A stretch of 64,000 bases of DNA from Komarekiella atlantica HA4396-MV6 (GTDB lineage: Bacteria > Cyanobacteriota > Cyanobacteriia > Cyanobacteriales > Nostocaceae): the NCBI GenBank assembly GCA_019359395.1, contig JAHHHK010000024.1:1-64000 (forward strand). Reading direction: 5' to 3'. Below are positions 8,755 through 16,631 of the stretch, piece by piece; the stretch's first letter is position 1; the number at the start of each line of letters is the position of its first letter. A model generated the notes under the pieces. The model did not search any database and was not told the DNA's origin. It saw only the letters and a program-made list of their open reading frames with translations. The position numbers were made by a program, and so were the translations under genes.

Positions 8755-9255
8755 ATGATATCAATGTGGATGCGCTCGCTAGATGAGTTTATCGAAAATA
8801 GCCAAGACAAGCGAGAAATTCAACGGGCACTAGCAGTGAAGATGCTGCTAGAAGGATACACTCATGTTGCTATTCAATCGATATTGGATGTTTCATCAGG
8901 ATTTATAAGTAAGTGGAAAAAGGCATTTTTCACTTTTGGAGCAGAAGGCTTAAAGCTCAGATACAAAGGAAGTCAAGGATTTTTGAATCCACAACAGCGC
9001 GGTTGTGTAATTGAATGGCTCAAAACCAAGGAGAAGTGGAATTTGAGCGAACTAGAATACGAGATAGCATCTTCGTATGAGGTAGTGTTTGAGTCGAAAC
9101 AGAGCTACTACGACTTATTTGATGCAGCGGGGATTAGTTGGAAGAAAACTCAAGCTCACAATCCCAAGTGTGACGAAGAACTAGTAGCATCAAAAAAAAA
9201 GAAATCTGTGAGTTACTGGAAGCGAGACGTTCTGAAATCGAGTCAGGAAAGTTAG
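8755..9255 (+). CDS. IS630 transposase, N-terminal frame (orfA)
   Basis: 166 residues. Residues 15-60 form the helix-turn-helix DNA-binding region (ALAVKMLLEGYTHVAIQSILDVSSGFISKWKK). The frame continues past an A9 run at 9192-9200 into unrelated sequence, while the conserved transposase continues in the -1 frame. The A_AAA_AAG heptamer at 9195-9201, in phase with this frame, is the classical -1 slippery site, so the full product is probably an A-B fusion. Start at the ATG of MISMWMRSLDEF or the next in-frame ATG. Confidence 0.8.
   Translation: MISMWMRSLDEFIENSQDKREIQRALAVKMLLEGYTHVAIQSILDVSSGFISKWKKAFFTFGAEGLKLRYKGSQGFLNPQQRGCVIEWLKTKEKWNLSELEYEIASSYEVVFESKQSYYDLFDAAGISWKKTQAHNPKCDEELVASKKKKSVSYWKRDVLKSSQES
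9195..9201 (+). promoter_or_regulatory. -1 ribosomal frameshift site in IS630
   Basis: Heptamer A AAA AAG in phase with orfA. Slippage by -1 makes the next codon GAA and continues EICELLEARRSEIESGKLVV into the catalytic domain, which has the expected family continuity. Frameshifting is inferred from sequence only. Confidence 0.6.
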
Positions 9256-9797
9256 TGGTATTCATGGTTGATGAATGTCATCTGTTGTGGGGTGATATCT
9301 GTGGATATGTTTGGGGAAAAACTAGCGAACGCATATCAGTTCCAGTTGTAAACGCTCGTGAAAAGCAAACATATTTTGGTGCTATAGACTACAAAACCCA
9401 CGAATTTATAACTTACGCAGCTAAAAAAGGAGACTCCCAAAACACAATAAATTTCTTAGAATATCTTCAATCACAGCGTCCAGGAGCTAATCTTTTAATA
9501 ATTTGGGATGGAGCTTCTTATCATCGTTCCAATGCAATTCAAGACTATTTAGACTCTTTGAATCGTCAGCTTGAGCAGGAACAATGGTTGATAACTTGTA
9601 AACGGTTTGCCCCAAATGCTCCACAACAAAATCCCGTAGAAGATATTTGGTTACAGGCGAAAAAATTGATTAGAGAGTTTTATTTTTTCTGCCATTCTTT
9701 TTCTGTAGTTAAGGCATTATTTGAGCTAGCCATCAATAGTCAAATTTTTGACTTTCATAAGCTGAATGAGTACGGTAATTTCTCACAAATGATTTAG
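9255..9797 (+). CDS. IS630 transposase, catalytic frame (orfB)
   Basis: 180 residues as an isolated frame, but the conserved reading extends back to the slippery site at 9201. The DDE catalytic triad of the family is visible: D in FMVDECHLLWGD, D in LLIIWDGASYHRS, and E in NAPQQNPVEDIWLQAKK. The stop codon lies inside the right inverted repeat. It most likely functions as the C-terminal part of a frameshifted OrfAB transposase rather than as a separate protein. Confidence 0.85.
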   Translation: MVFMVDECHLLWGDICGYVWGKTSERISVPVVNAREKQTYFGAIDYKTHEFITYAAKKGDSQNTINFLEYLQSQRPGANLLIIWDGASYHRSNAIQDYLDSLNRQLEQEQWLITCKRFAPNAPQQNPVEDIWLQAKKLIREFYFFCHSFSVVKALFELAINSQIFDFHKLNEYGNFSQMI

Positions 9798-9807
9798 GAT
9801 TGCTATA

Positions 9808-10127
9808 TCATATAGCGTTTCTCTGTTGGATAAGGTACATACAGGAGGGATGATAAGCTAAGTTTGTCAATCAAGGATTTGGGTGTACCTCACGCGAGTA
9901 GTAACTTCTTTAGATAGCATAATTTATCTAATAGCGTGTATCCTTAGTGTGCAGTAATAGAGCTAAAGTAATTTTCTACGAGTATCTTTGACAAGTATGG
10001 GAAATGTATTTATAAGTATTATTAAACAAATATATTTTAATGTTTGAATAGAAAAATAACATATTTTGGGCTATTTTTATCAGTTGTTTATTAAAAGACC
10101 AATACTTTTTCTTCAGGAGAAAAGACA
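9808..10127. other. Non-coding gap after the IS
   Basis: 320 bp with no recognisable gene. It is AT-rich toward the 3' end and probably contains the promoter of the hydroxylase gene; CAGGAGAAAAG directly precedes the ATG at 10128 and serves as a good ribosome binding site. Confidence 0.5.
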
Positions 10128-10922
10128 ATGGAAAGTTTTAATGAGTATCATCTGAATCCACAAAAATTTTCTTTTCTTGAAAGCTTTCAAGATAACTGGC
10201 AAATGATTAAAGATGAGTTTACACAATTTCTTAAGCAGGCATCTGATGAAGAATTAAAATTCACTTACGAGATTTTGGGGCCTAAAAGTAAAACGATCAA
10301 AACCAAGGGTAATTCAAAATACAGTGCTTTTGGTATTTTATTTCAAGGATTATTTATTGAAAAATATATCCAATTGCATCAAATACAATACCCTGATTAT
10401 GAATCAGATGATGCATCAAAAAAAGCACTTACGTTGAGAGATAAATATTTCTCAAATTTGGCTAAGGTGATCGAAAAAGTCAACTTTAGTAATGATGGTA
10501 TCATCAGAAATGTGTATTTTGGTACATTCCATCCAGGTTTAGATATTAAGCTACATGTGAACAATAATCCTCACATGAATCGGGGCTATCTCGGTTTAAT
10601 TGTGCCAGAGGGAGATGTGGCTATGAAAATATGCCATGAGCAGCTTTATTGGTATGAAGGAAAATTTCTGATTTTAGACCACAGCTATCCACACTGTCCG
10701 CATAATTACACCAATTATGACAGAACTGTTTTGGTTGTAGACTTTTTTAAACCGGATAAACCTAGAGAGGAAGTGATACGGTTTGAACAAGAGCAAGTCA
10801 CACAACGTATGCAAGATAATCCTTATAGTTTAGGTGTTTTTGGTAAAAGCGATAAGGCTAATGAAGAAGATTTTATCAAGTATGGTTTAGCTCATCAGTT
10901 AGAGTGGGATAAAGCTTTATAA
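10128..10922 (+). CDS. Aspartyl/asparaginyl beta-hydroxylase family protein
   Basis: 264 residues. The 2-oxoglutarate/Fe(II) dioxygenase core of the family (PF05118-like) is recognisable in the C-terminal half: LDIKLHVNNNPHMNRGYLGLIVP, with a metal-ligand His, then KFLILDHSYPHCPHNYTNYDRTVLVVDFF, with a second His and the usual R-T-VLV-D pattern. It has no signal peptide and is soluble. In bacteria these enzymes hydroxylate Asp/Asn side chains of proteins or of peptides from natural-product pathways; the substrate cannot be read here. It is flanked by an IS and a repeat-rich gap, so it is probably monocistronic. Confidence 0.75.
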   Translation: MESFNEYHLNPQKFSFLESFQDNWQMIKDEFTQFLKQASDEELKFTYEILGPKSKTIKTKGNSKYSAFGILFQGLFIEKYIQLHQIQYPDYESDDASKKALTLRDKYFSNLAKVIEKVNFSNDGIIRNVYFGTFHPGLDIKLHVNNNPHMNRGYLGLIVPEGDVAMKICHEQLYWYEGKFLILDHSYPHCPHNYTNYDRTVLVVDFFKPDKPREEVIRFEQEQVTQRMQDNPYSLGVFGKSDKANEEDFIKYGLAHQLEWDKAL

Positions 10923-11000
10923 GGTTAGGCTACACAATAAAAACTCGCTGACGCGGGTTGAAAATCAAGAATCTGTTTTTGCAAGTTTGTTATTTTTTTA

Positions 11001-11045
11001 ACGTTCGCGTAGCGTGCCGGAGGCATACCGCAGAGACGCGGAGAA
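11001..11045. repeat. Small dispersed repeat of the GCGTAGC family
   Basis: GTTCGCGTAGCGTGCCGGAGG followed by GCATACCGCAGAGACGCGGAG, a typical Nostoc interspersed repeat between two same-strand genes. Confidence 0.6.
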
Positions 11046-11086
11046 CGCAGAGAAATTGAGGAGTAAGGTCAATACACGTTTTGGAA

Positions 11087-12094
11087 ATGAATGCAAAAAC
11101 TTACAGAAAGCTAATAGTAAAGCAACTGAATCAAGATTTTAAATCTGCTGTTGAAGTTGTCGAGATTCCTATTCCCAAGCCTGCTGCTAGTCAACTTTTA
11201 ATTCAAAACAAATTTGCTGGGATTAACGGTGGTTTTGATACTTTACTTTGTCGTGGTGATGTTCCTTATGTTAACTTGATTCCTCCTTTTGATTTGGGTG
11301 TGGAAGCGGTGGGAGAGGTTGTCGCTAGGGGTGAAAATGTTAAAGATTTTCAAATTGGTGATGCTGTAGTAACCACTGTGCGTGGTGGCGGTTATCGAGA
11401 ATATCAGGTTATTGATGCAAACTTAGCGGTGAAGGTGCGTCAAGCAACACCAGAGTTGCTCACACTAATGCCTACAGGTGTATCAGCTTTAGTTGCATTG
11501 GAACAAGTGGGGGAGATGAAAAGTAATGAAGTTGTCTTAGTGACAGCAGCAGCAGGCGGAACTGGTCATATTGCGGTGCAATTGGCAAAGTTAGCAGGTA
11601 ATCATGTCATTGGTACTTGTAGTTCTGAGGCGAAGGCGGAGTTACTTAAAGAATTAGGTTGCGATCGCATTATCAATTATCATACAGAAAATCTCAATCA
11701 AGTCCTCAAGCAAGAATACCCCAATGGGATTAATTTAATTTTTGAGTGTGTGGGTAAACAGGTTTTCGATACTTGCGTTGCTAACTTGGCTGTGCGGGGA
11801 CGTTTAGTAGTAGTAGGTTTTATTTCTGAATATGCGAAGAACTTAGAACAAGTTACCCAACCTCGCATTTATCACCAGCTATTCTGGAAGGCTGCTTCTG
11901 TTCGAGGCTTTCTCATGCCTCATTATCAAGAATATATGGTCGAGGCACGCGATCGCCTGATTGACCTCTTCTATTCCGGTAAACTCAAAGTTGCCGTTGA
12001 CTCAACCCAGTTTAACGGTATAGAATCCATTCCTGCTGCTGTGGAATACCTGCTGAGTGGGCAAAATTGTGGCAAAGTAGTTGTCAGGTTTTAG
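11087..12094 (+). CDS. Zinc-type MDR oxidoreductase (quinone/enone reductase-like)
   Basis: 335 residues. It has an N-terminal GroES-like domain (FDLGVEAVGEVVARGENV) and a C-terminal Rossmann domain with the nucleotide-binding motif AAAGGTGHIAVQLAK near residue 155. No structural or catalytic zinc cysteines are apparent, and the protein resembles the zeta-crystallin/prostaglandin-reductase-3 branch that reduces enones or quinones with NADPH. I chose the ATG of MNAKTYRK over the TTG two codons upstream. The stop is 29 bp before the SnoaL-like gene and the two probably form an operon acting on small hydrophobic substrates. Confidence 0.8.
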   Translation: MNAKTYRKLIVKQLNQDFKSAVEVVEIPIPKPAASQLLIQNKFAGINGGFDTLLCRGDVPYVNLIPPFDLGVEAVGEVVARGENVKDFQIGDAVVTTVRGGGYREYQVIDANLAVKVRQATPELLTLMPTGVSALVALEQVGEMKSNEVVLVTAAAGGTGHIAVQLAKLAGNHVIGTCSSEAKAELLKELGCDRIINYHTENLNQVLKQEYPNGINLIFECVGKQVFDTCVANLAVRGRLVVVGFISEYAKNLEQVTQPRIYHQLFWKAASVRGFLMPHYQEYMVEARDRLIDLFYSGKLKVAVDSTQFNGIESIPAAVEYLLSGQNCGKVVVRF

Positions 12095-12123
12095 CTATCA
12101 ATAATTTTAGATATTAAAGGGCA

Positions 12124-12525
12124 ATGAAAATGACACAATCAGAAAATACTTTAAAAGTTGCTCAGCAGGCATTTGAGCATCTGACGCATGGTATGGCTAC
12201 AGGAGAATGGGAAGCATTATTAAACATGCTTACAGAAGATTTTACCCTTTGGTTTCCAATGGGTAAATTTCACGGTTTGAATGTGGGAAAAGAACGAGCT
12301 AGAGAATTTTTTCAATACGTGTCTGACTCCTTCAGTCCTGGGTTGAAGTTGAAGTCTTTAGACTGCGTTACTAGCAATGAAACGACTGCTGTATTTGAGT
12401 TTCGGGATGAGGGAGTTTTATTTGAACAGCCTTATAAAAATCGGGTAGCAGTATCTTTTGATGTGCGTGGCGACAAAATTTGTGGCTATCGGGAATACTT
12501 TGGTAGTGATGGTAAATCGTATTAA
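12124..12525 (+). CDS. SnoaL-like/NTF2-fold protein
   Basis: 133 residues with the NTF2-like pattern: an N-terminal helix pair (VAQQAFEHLTHGMATGEWEALLNMLTEDFTLWFP), a central GKFHGLNVGKERAREFF segment and C-terminal strands ending in GYREYFGSDG. Members are polyketide cyclases, isomerases or small-molecule binding proteins. It follows the MDR reductase by 29 bp on the same strand, suggesting joint work on one substrate. AAAGGGCA precedes the ATG. The exact reaction is unknown. Confidence 0.75.
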   Translation: MKMTQSENTLKVAQQAFEHLTHGMATGEWEALLNMLTEDFTLWFPMGKFHGLNVGKERAREFFQYVSDSFSPGLKLKSLDCVTSNETTAVFEFRDEGVLFEQPYKNRVAVSFDVRGDKICGYREYFGSDGKSY

Positions 12526-12544
12526 ATAATTCGTAATTCGTAAT

Positions 12545-12610
12545 GGGCTTCTCTGCGAGACGCTGCGCGTAGCTTGCTTCCCCGTAGGGGTACGCTCCGC
12601 TACGAAGCGC
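12545..12610. repeat. Small dispersed repeat cluster
   Basis: GCTTCTCTGCGAGACGCTGC followed by GCGTAGCTTGCTTCCCCGTAGG and TACGCTCCGCTACGAAGCGC, flanked on both sides by AATTCGTAAT direct repeats. The same unit recurs at 13250, 16490, 50700 and 57950. Confidence 0.8.
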
Positions 12611-12641
12611 GTAATTCGTAATTAGGAATTATTTAATTTCG

Positions 12642-13118
12642 TTAGTTTCTCTCAGGGTTTAGTTGGTTGATTTCTTTGCACTTAGCTTCTGCGGCTTGAT
12701 ATGCTGCTAAGTAGTCTTGACCACCTAACATTACATCACCATAATACTCATAAGGTGGATCACCATAAATTGGTAGAGGATCGTCTTCTGGATAATCTTC
12801 TTTTGATTCTTCGATTATTGCTTTCAGTTTTTTGACGCTCAAGCTTTGTGCTGCAAAATACCAAAGTTCTTGAGGATTTTTGTTCAGGTGCGGTAGTGTG
12901 GGATCAATTATGATTACTTCAGAGTCGTTGCCTAGCTCAATCCAACTATGTTCAATTGGTCTGTATGGCTTGCCAGCAAAAGCTAAAAATCCCTGAACAT
13001 ATTTTGCTCCCTCCGTTACTAATGCTGCTTTGTAAGCATTCTCAAACGGGGTGTTAGCTTTGCTGTTTATGCGTTCAGCAGTTTTGATTGACAGCGTTTC
13101 ATCCAATGGTTTGTTCAT
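12642..13118 (-). CDS. Hypothetical protein, cysteine-protease-like strand pattern
   Basis: 158 residues. The central part GFLAFAGKPYRPIEHSWIELGNDSEVIIIDPTLP has the His-Trp then Asp-Pro-Thr spacing seen in transglutaminase/papain-like small cyanobacterial proteins, but I see no convincing catalytic Cys near the N-terminus, so activity is doubtful. The C-terminal tail is acidic, with EYYGDVMLGGQDYL. ATG at 13118 is preferred over the TTG before it. Convergent with the SnoaL gene. Function unknown. Confidence 0.55.
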   Translation of the reverse strand: MNKPLDETLSIKTAERINSKANTPFENAYKAALVTEGAKYVQGFLAFAGKPYRPIEHSWIELGNDSEVIIIDPTLPHLNKNPQELWYFAAQSLSVKKLKAIIEESKEDYPEDDPLPIYGDPPYEYYGDVMLGGQDYLAAYQAAEAKCKEINQLNPERN

Positions 13119-13207
13119 CAATAGCGAGGATTAGAGCAGCCATTAGCATATTTTATCACTTTGACTCATTGTCTTGCAGGGGAATGGGGGCAGCACTTCT
13201 CTACTTT

Positions 13208-13303
13208 GAGGCTGCGCCCTAAGCGCAGCTATGCCGCAGGCTTTACGGCTTCTCTACGAGACACTACGCGTAGCTTGCTTTCCCGTAGGGGTACGCTCAG
13301 CAA
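13208..13303. repeat. Small dispersed repeat cluster
   Basis: GAGGCTGCGCCCTAAGCGCAG, a CTTCTCTACGAGACACTACGC block and GTAGCTTGCTTTCCCGTAGG lie in tandem between two minus-strand genes. No gene is visible in 13119-13371. Confidence 0.7.
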
Positions 13304-13371
13304 CCGGGGCGGAGGGGCAGGGGGAGAGAATAATTAATGACAAATGACTCCTGATTCCTATCTCCTACCTC

Positions 13372-16182
13372 CTATTTTGCATTAATAACCATCTGTAAAT
13401 TTCTCAATAAGTCATTTGATGTGTAAGGCTTGGACAAAAAAGTTTTAACGTTATTACCAAGAGTTTTAATCATTTCATGGTTGGAGATTAGCCCACTGAC
13501 ACCAATAATCTTAATGTTTGGGTTAATTTTTCTTAACACATTGATGGCTGTTGGCCCATCCATAGATGGCATCATCATATCAATCAACACAACATTAATT
13601 TCTTGTTGATATCGTGTATATAGTGCGATCGCTTCAATACCATCACAAGCTAACAAAACTTTGTAAGCATTTTTTTCTAAACAGGTTTTAGTAATTTCAC
13701 GAATTGGATCTTCATCATCAACCACAAGAATTAACTCTCCATTTCCTGCGAGTAATTCGTGATTTACAGCTAATTTATTAGCTGTCTCAATTGTCTCAGT
13801 GATGGGTAAACACACTTGAAACTCTGTGCCTCCCACCTCACTAACTACATTTACAAAACCGCCGTGGCTTTTAACGATACCAAGAACTGTTGAAAGACCT
13901 AAGCCTGTGCCTTTTCCTAGTTCTTTTGTGGTGAAAAATGGCTCAAAAATTCTATCTATTATTTCTCTAGGAATTCCTGTGCCTGTATCGGAGACGGTAA
14001 TCATCACGTAGGAACCTACCTTAGCATCAAGATTCATCCGAGCATAGTTGTTGTCAACCAAGAAAGTCTTAGCAGAAATTTTTAAGATGCCGCCATCAGG
14101 CATGGCATCACGAGCATTAATGCAGAGGTTCATCAGTACTTGGTGGAGCTGAGTAGCATCGCCGGAGATATTCCACAGGTTTTGTTTAGGAATATCAATG
14201 CGGATTTCAATCGCTCTAGAAAATGTTTGTTTAAGAATTTTTTCAATTTCTAAAATTAAAACACGTACCTGTAAAGTTTTAAAATTGCCTTCAGCCCCTC
14301 GTGAAAACCACAATACTTGTTTAACTAAATCTGCCGCACGTTTAATGTTTGTTTCGAGAATTGTTAGCCATTGCTGACTTTTTTGATCAGAAAGTTTTGC
14401 TTCTAAGAGTTGCACTGTCATCATCATTGGTGTCAGTGTATTGTTTAAATCATGGGCGATACCACTTGCTAGAGTGCCAAGACTTTCCATGCGCTGGGCC
14501 CGGAGAAACTGCGCTTCGAGTTGTTTTTTCTCTGTAATATCGGAATTGACAATTAGAATGGATTTGGGTTGTGCTTCATTATCGTGTACCAGTGTCCAAC
14601 GACTGGCAACGATAATCTCTTTGCCTTGTTTGGTGACTTGATGTAATTCACCTTGCCACGAACCATTTTTAGCTAGTGTTTTCTGAATGTTTTTCCGTTG
14701 TGCTAAAGTTTGCTTTTTATATAGAAGCTGATTGGCATTCTTATTTAATACTTCTTCTGACATCCATTCGTAGAGATGTTCAGCTCCTTTATTCCAAAAT
14801 TGAATTTGGTTGTCTAAATCTTGAACGATAATTGCATCTGTGGTAATGTCTAGTAAAGCGGCTTGTTCACGAATTTTCTGTTCTGCAAGCTTACGATCGC
14901 GCAGCGCGGCAAGCCGATCGCTAATGTCAAGAACAAAGCCGACAGTAGTCTGTTGAGACTTTTCCACAAGCGCACGACCGACTACCACTGGAACACGGCT
15001 ACCATCTTTGCGAATGTATTCTTTCTCGAAAGGAGTGGAAACTCCAGCACAGATTAATTCTGCGATCGCTCTTTCATCTAAACTGTGATATTCTGGCGGC
15101 GTCATATTTTGCCAACACAGTTTGCCTGAAAGTAGTGCTTCTCGATCATATCCCAGCATGTTGAGAAAGGCATCATTAGCTTCTGTAATGTTGCCACGCA
15201 AATCTGTCAAAGTAATGCCAATGATATTCGATTCTACCAAGCGGCGAAAACGGGCTTCACTTTGCTGGAGTGCTACAAAAGTTTGCTCTCTTTCGGCTTG
15301 TGCTTGTTTGCGTTCGTTTAGCGCGGCTTGCCGTTCATTAATATCAATTATGAAGCCTGCCATGCGAGCAACTTCACCTGTACAGTCTAAAAAGAAATAC
15401 CCATTATATTCAACTGTAATGTAAGTACCATCTTTGCGACATACACGAAATTCTAAATGCAATCGCTCTTTTGTAGATAAAGCCCGCTTAATCTGTTGAT
15501 TAAATACATTTCTATCTTCAGGATGAATCAACTCTAGACAACGCTTCAAACCTCCTGACATCTCAGCCATAGAGTAACCTAATATCTCTTCAACGTTACC
15601 ACCATATTTAATCTCATTGGTATGTAGGTTCCAGTCATAGAGAATCTGACCACTCGCTTGAATTAATGCTTGATAGCGATTATTCCACTCAGATAATGCA
15701 GCTGAATGACGGCGTAATTCTTCCTCTACGCGTTTACGCTCAAAGATTTCCATCTCCAAACGCTCATTCTGCTCTATGAGTTTTTTTGTGAGGTTTCGTA
15801 GACGTAGATGGATGTTTACTCTAGCTAAAACCTCATCATGTTCTAGGGGTTTGGTAATGTAATCTACTGCGCCAAGATTCAACCCTTTGACTTTATCCAC
15901 ATTCTCAGTAAAAGCAGTCATAAAAATTACAGGAATGTCTTTAGTAGCTAAATTGGCTTTCAGGCGTTGGCAAGTTTCAAAACCATCAATTCCTGGCATC
16001 AACACATCCAGCAAAATCAGATCTGGGAAGGTATTTTCTGCTATTTCAACTGCACTTTCTCCATTTTTAGCCACTACAACTTTAAAGTTTGAATCCTCTA
16101 ACAAATCGAATAAAACTTCTAAATTCGCGGGAATATCATCGACTATTAAGATGATATCTTTGTAATTTTTATTAAAATTCAT
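13372..16182 (-). CDS. Hybrid histidine kinase REC-PAS3-HisKA-HATPase-REC
   Basis: 936 residues and cytosolic (no membrane segments). Domains in order: receiver (about 10-128, phospho-Asp in DLILLDVLMPG), coiled coil, three PAS domains (about 168-285, 310-425 and 440-560), HisKA with the phospho-acceptor in SGIAHDLNN (near 577), HATPase_c with N box NLCINARDAMPDGG and G boxes SDTGTGIP and GKGTGLGLS, and a C-terminal receiver (about 812-930, VLIDMMMPSMDG, with Lys in FLSKPY). The last PAS, kinase and receiver are clearly paralogous to the end of the 1418-residue kinase at 53091. It stands alone, so the output partner is not encoded next to it. Confidence 0.9.
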   Translation of the reverse strand: MNFNKNYKDIILIVDDIPANLEVLFDLLEDSNFKVVVAKNGESAVEIAENTFPDLILLDVLMPGIDGFETCQRLKANLATKDIPVIFMTAFTENVDKVKGLNLGAVDYITKPLEHDEVLARVNIHLRLRNLTKKLIEQNERLEMEIFERKRVEEELRRHSAALSEWNNRYQALIQASGQILYDWNLHTNEIKYGGNVEEILGYSMAEMSGGLKRCLELIHPEDRNVFNQQIKRALSTKERLHLEFRVCRKDGTYITVEYNGYFFLDCTGEVARMAGFIIDINERQAALNERKQAQAEREQTFVALQQSEARFRRLVESNIIGITLTDLRGNITEANDAFLNMLGYDREALLSGKLCWQNMTPPEYHSLDERAIAELICAGVSTPFEKEYIRKDGSRVPVVVGRALVEKSQQTTVGFVLDISDRLAALRDRKLAEQKIREQAALLDITTDAIIVQDLDNQIQFWNKGAEHLYEWMSEEVLNKNANQLLYKKQTLAQRKNIQKTLAKNGSWQGELHQVTKQGKEIIVASRWTLVHDNEAQPKSILIVNSDITEKKQLEAQFLRAQRMESLGTLASGIAHDLNNTLTPMMMTVQLLEAKLSDQKSQQWLTILETNIKRAADLVKQVLWFSRGAEGNFKTLQVRVLILEIEKILKQTFSRAIEIRIDIPKQNLWNISGDATQLHQVLMNLCINARDAMPDGGILKISAKTFLVDNNYARMNLDAKVGSYVMITVSDTGTGIPREIIDRIFEPFFTTKELGKGTGLGLSTVLGIVKSHGGFVNVVSEVGGTEFQVCLPITETIETANKLAVNHELLAGNGELILVVDDEDPIREITKTCLEKNAYKVLLACDGIEAIALYTRYQQEINVVLIDMMMPSMDGPTAINVLRKINPNIKIIGVSGLISNHEMIKTLGNNVKTFLSKPYTSNDLLRNLQMVINAK

Positions 16183-16280
16183 TGCTTACCTCTTATTAAA
16201 ATGTTTTTAAAAGGTTTTAAATTTGTTTGCTTTTAAAATTTTGAACAAGTAAAAACATTCTTGGCGAAGGTTATTTGTGA

Positions 16281-16364
16281 CAGTAAACGGTAAACAGTAA
16301 ACAGTAAACAGTAAACAGTAAACGGTAAACAGTAAACAGTAAACGGTAAACAGTAAACGGTAAA
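16281..16364. repeat. Tandem heptamer array, 12 units
   Basis: Twelve consecutive 7-bp units, eight CAGTAAA and four CGGTAAA, with no interruption. This is the short tandemly repeated repetitive (STRR) type described in heterocystous cyanobacteria. It lies between the kinase start and glpK end; the open reading frames across it are repeat artefacts. Confidence 0.95.
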
Positions 16365-16417
16365 GAGTGATGTATTTATCCGCATTGTCAGAGTTCGCCG
16401 CGAATATAAGTGGTAGT

Positions 16418-16545
16418 TTACTCTGCGAGTTCGCGTAGCATTCCGTAGGGTGCGCCGACGTCCGGTGTAAAGCCCTTTGGGCATGGCTTCTCTACGAGAC
16501 GCTTTGCGTAGCTTGCTTCCCCGTAGGGGTACGCTTACGGCATAG
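16418..16545. repeat. Dispersed repeat cluster
   Basis: Blocks TTCGCGTAGCATTCCGTAGG, GCATGGCTTCTCTACGAGAC and TTTGCGTAGCTTGCTTCCCC follow one another between the two heptamer arrays. No gene is visible in 16183-16631. Confidence 0.75.
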
Positions 16546-16572
16546 CCCAACCTAGGGAACTTTTCAACACAA

Positions 16573-16624
16573 CAGTAAACAGTAAACAGTTAACCGTTTA
16601 CTGTTTACTGTTTACTGTTTACTG
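16573..16624 (-). terminator. Inverted heptamer array, possible glpK terminator
   Basis: Three CAGTAAA-like units face four CTGTTTA units, giving a stem of at least 17 bp with a very short loop, starting only 8 bp after the glpK stop. It could stall or terminate glpK transcription, though there is no clear T-run. It is built from the same heptamers as the array at 16281, in opposite orientation. Confidence 0.5.
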
Positions 16625-16631
16625 ATTTAAT

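Larger units (their letters stand above)
8684..9807 (+). mobile_element. IS630-family insertion sequence, complete
   Basis: Inverted ends match over about 33 bp. The left end starts TATAGCAGTCCTATCTGATT and the right end, read inward, starts TATAGCAATCCTAAATCATT; both continue TTGTGAGA. Outermost TA dinucleotides at 8684-8685 and 9806-9807 fit the TA target duplication of IS630/Tc1-mariner elements. The element is about 1.12 kb with the transposase in two overlapping frames. It sits just upstream of the DUF4007 remnant, in an AT-rich gap. Since both ends and both frames are preserved it may be active. Confidence 0.85.

Noticed and set aside
16281-16364. Tandem array considered as a CRISPR
   Set aside because: The units are 7 bp and contiguous with no spacers, so it is a short tandem repeat.
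16233-16550. Minus-strand open frame of 105 codons with a TVYCLPF repeat
   Set aside because: It is a translation of the heptamer array and dispersed repeats; the repeating peptide simply reflects the 7-bp unit.
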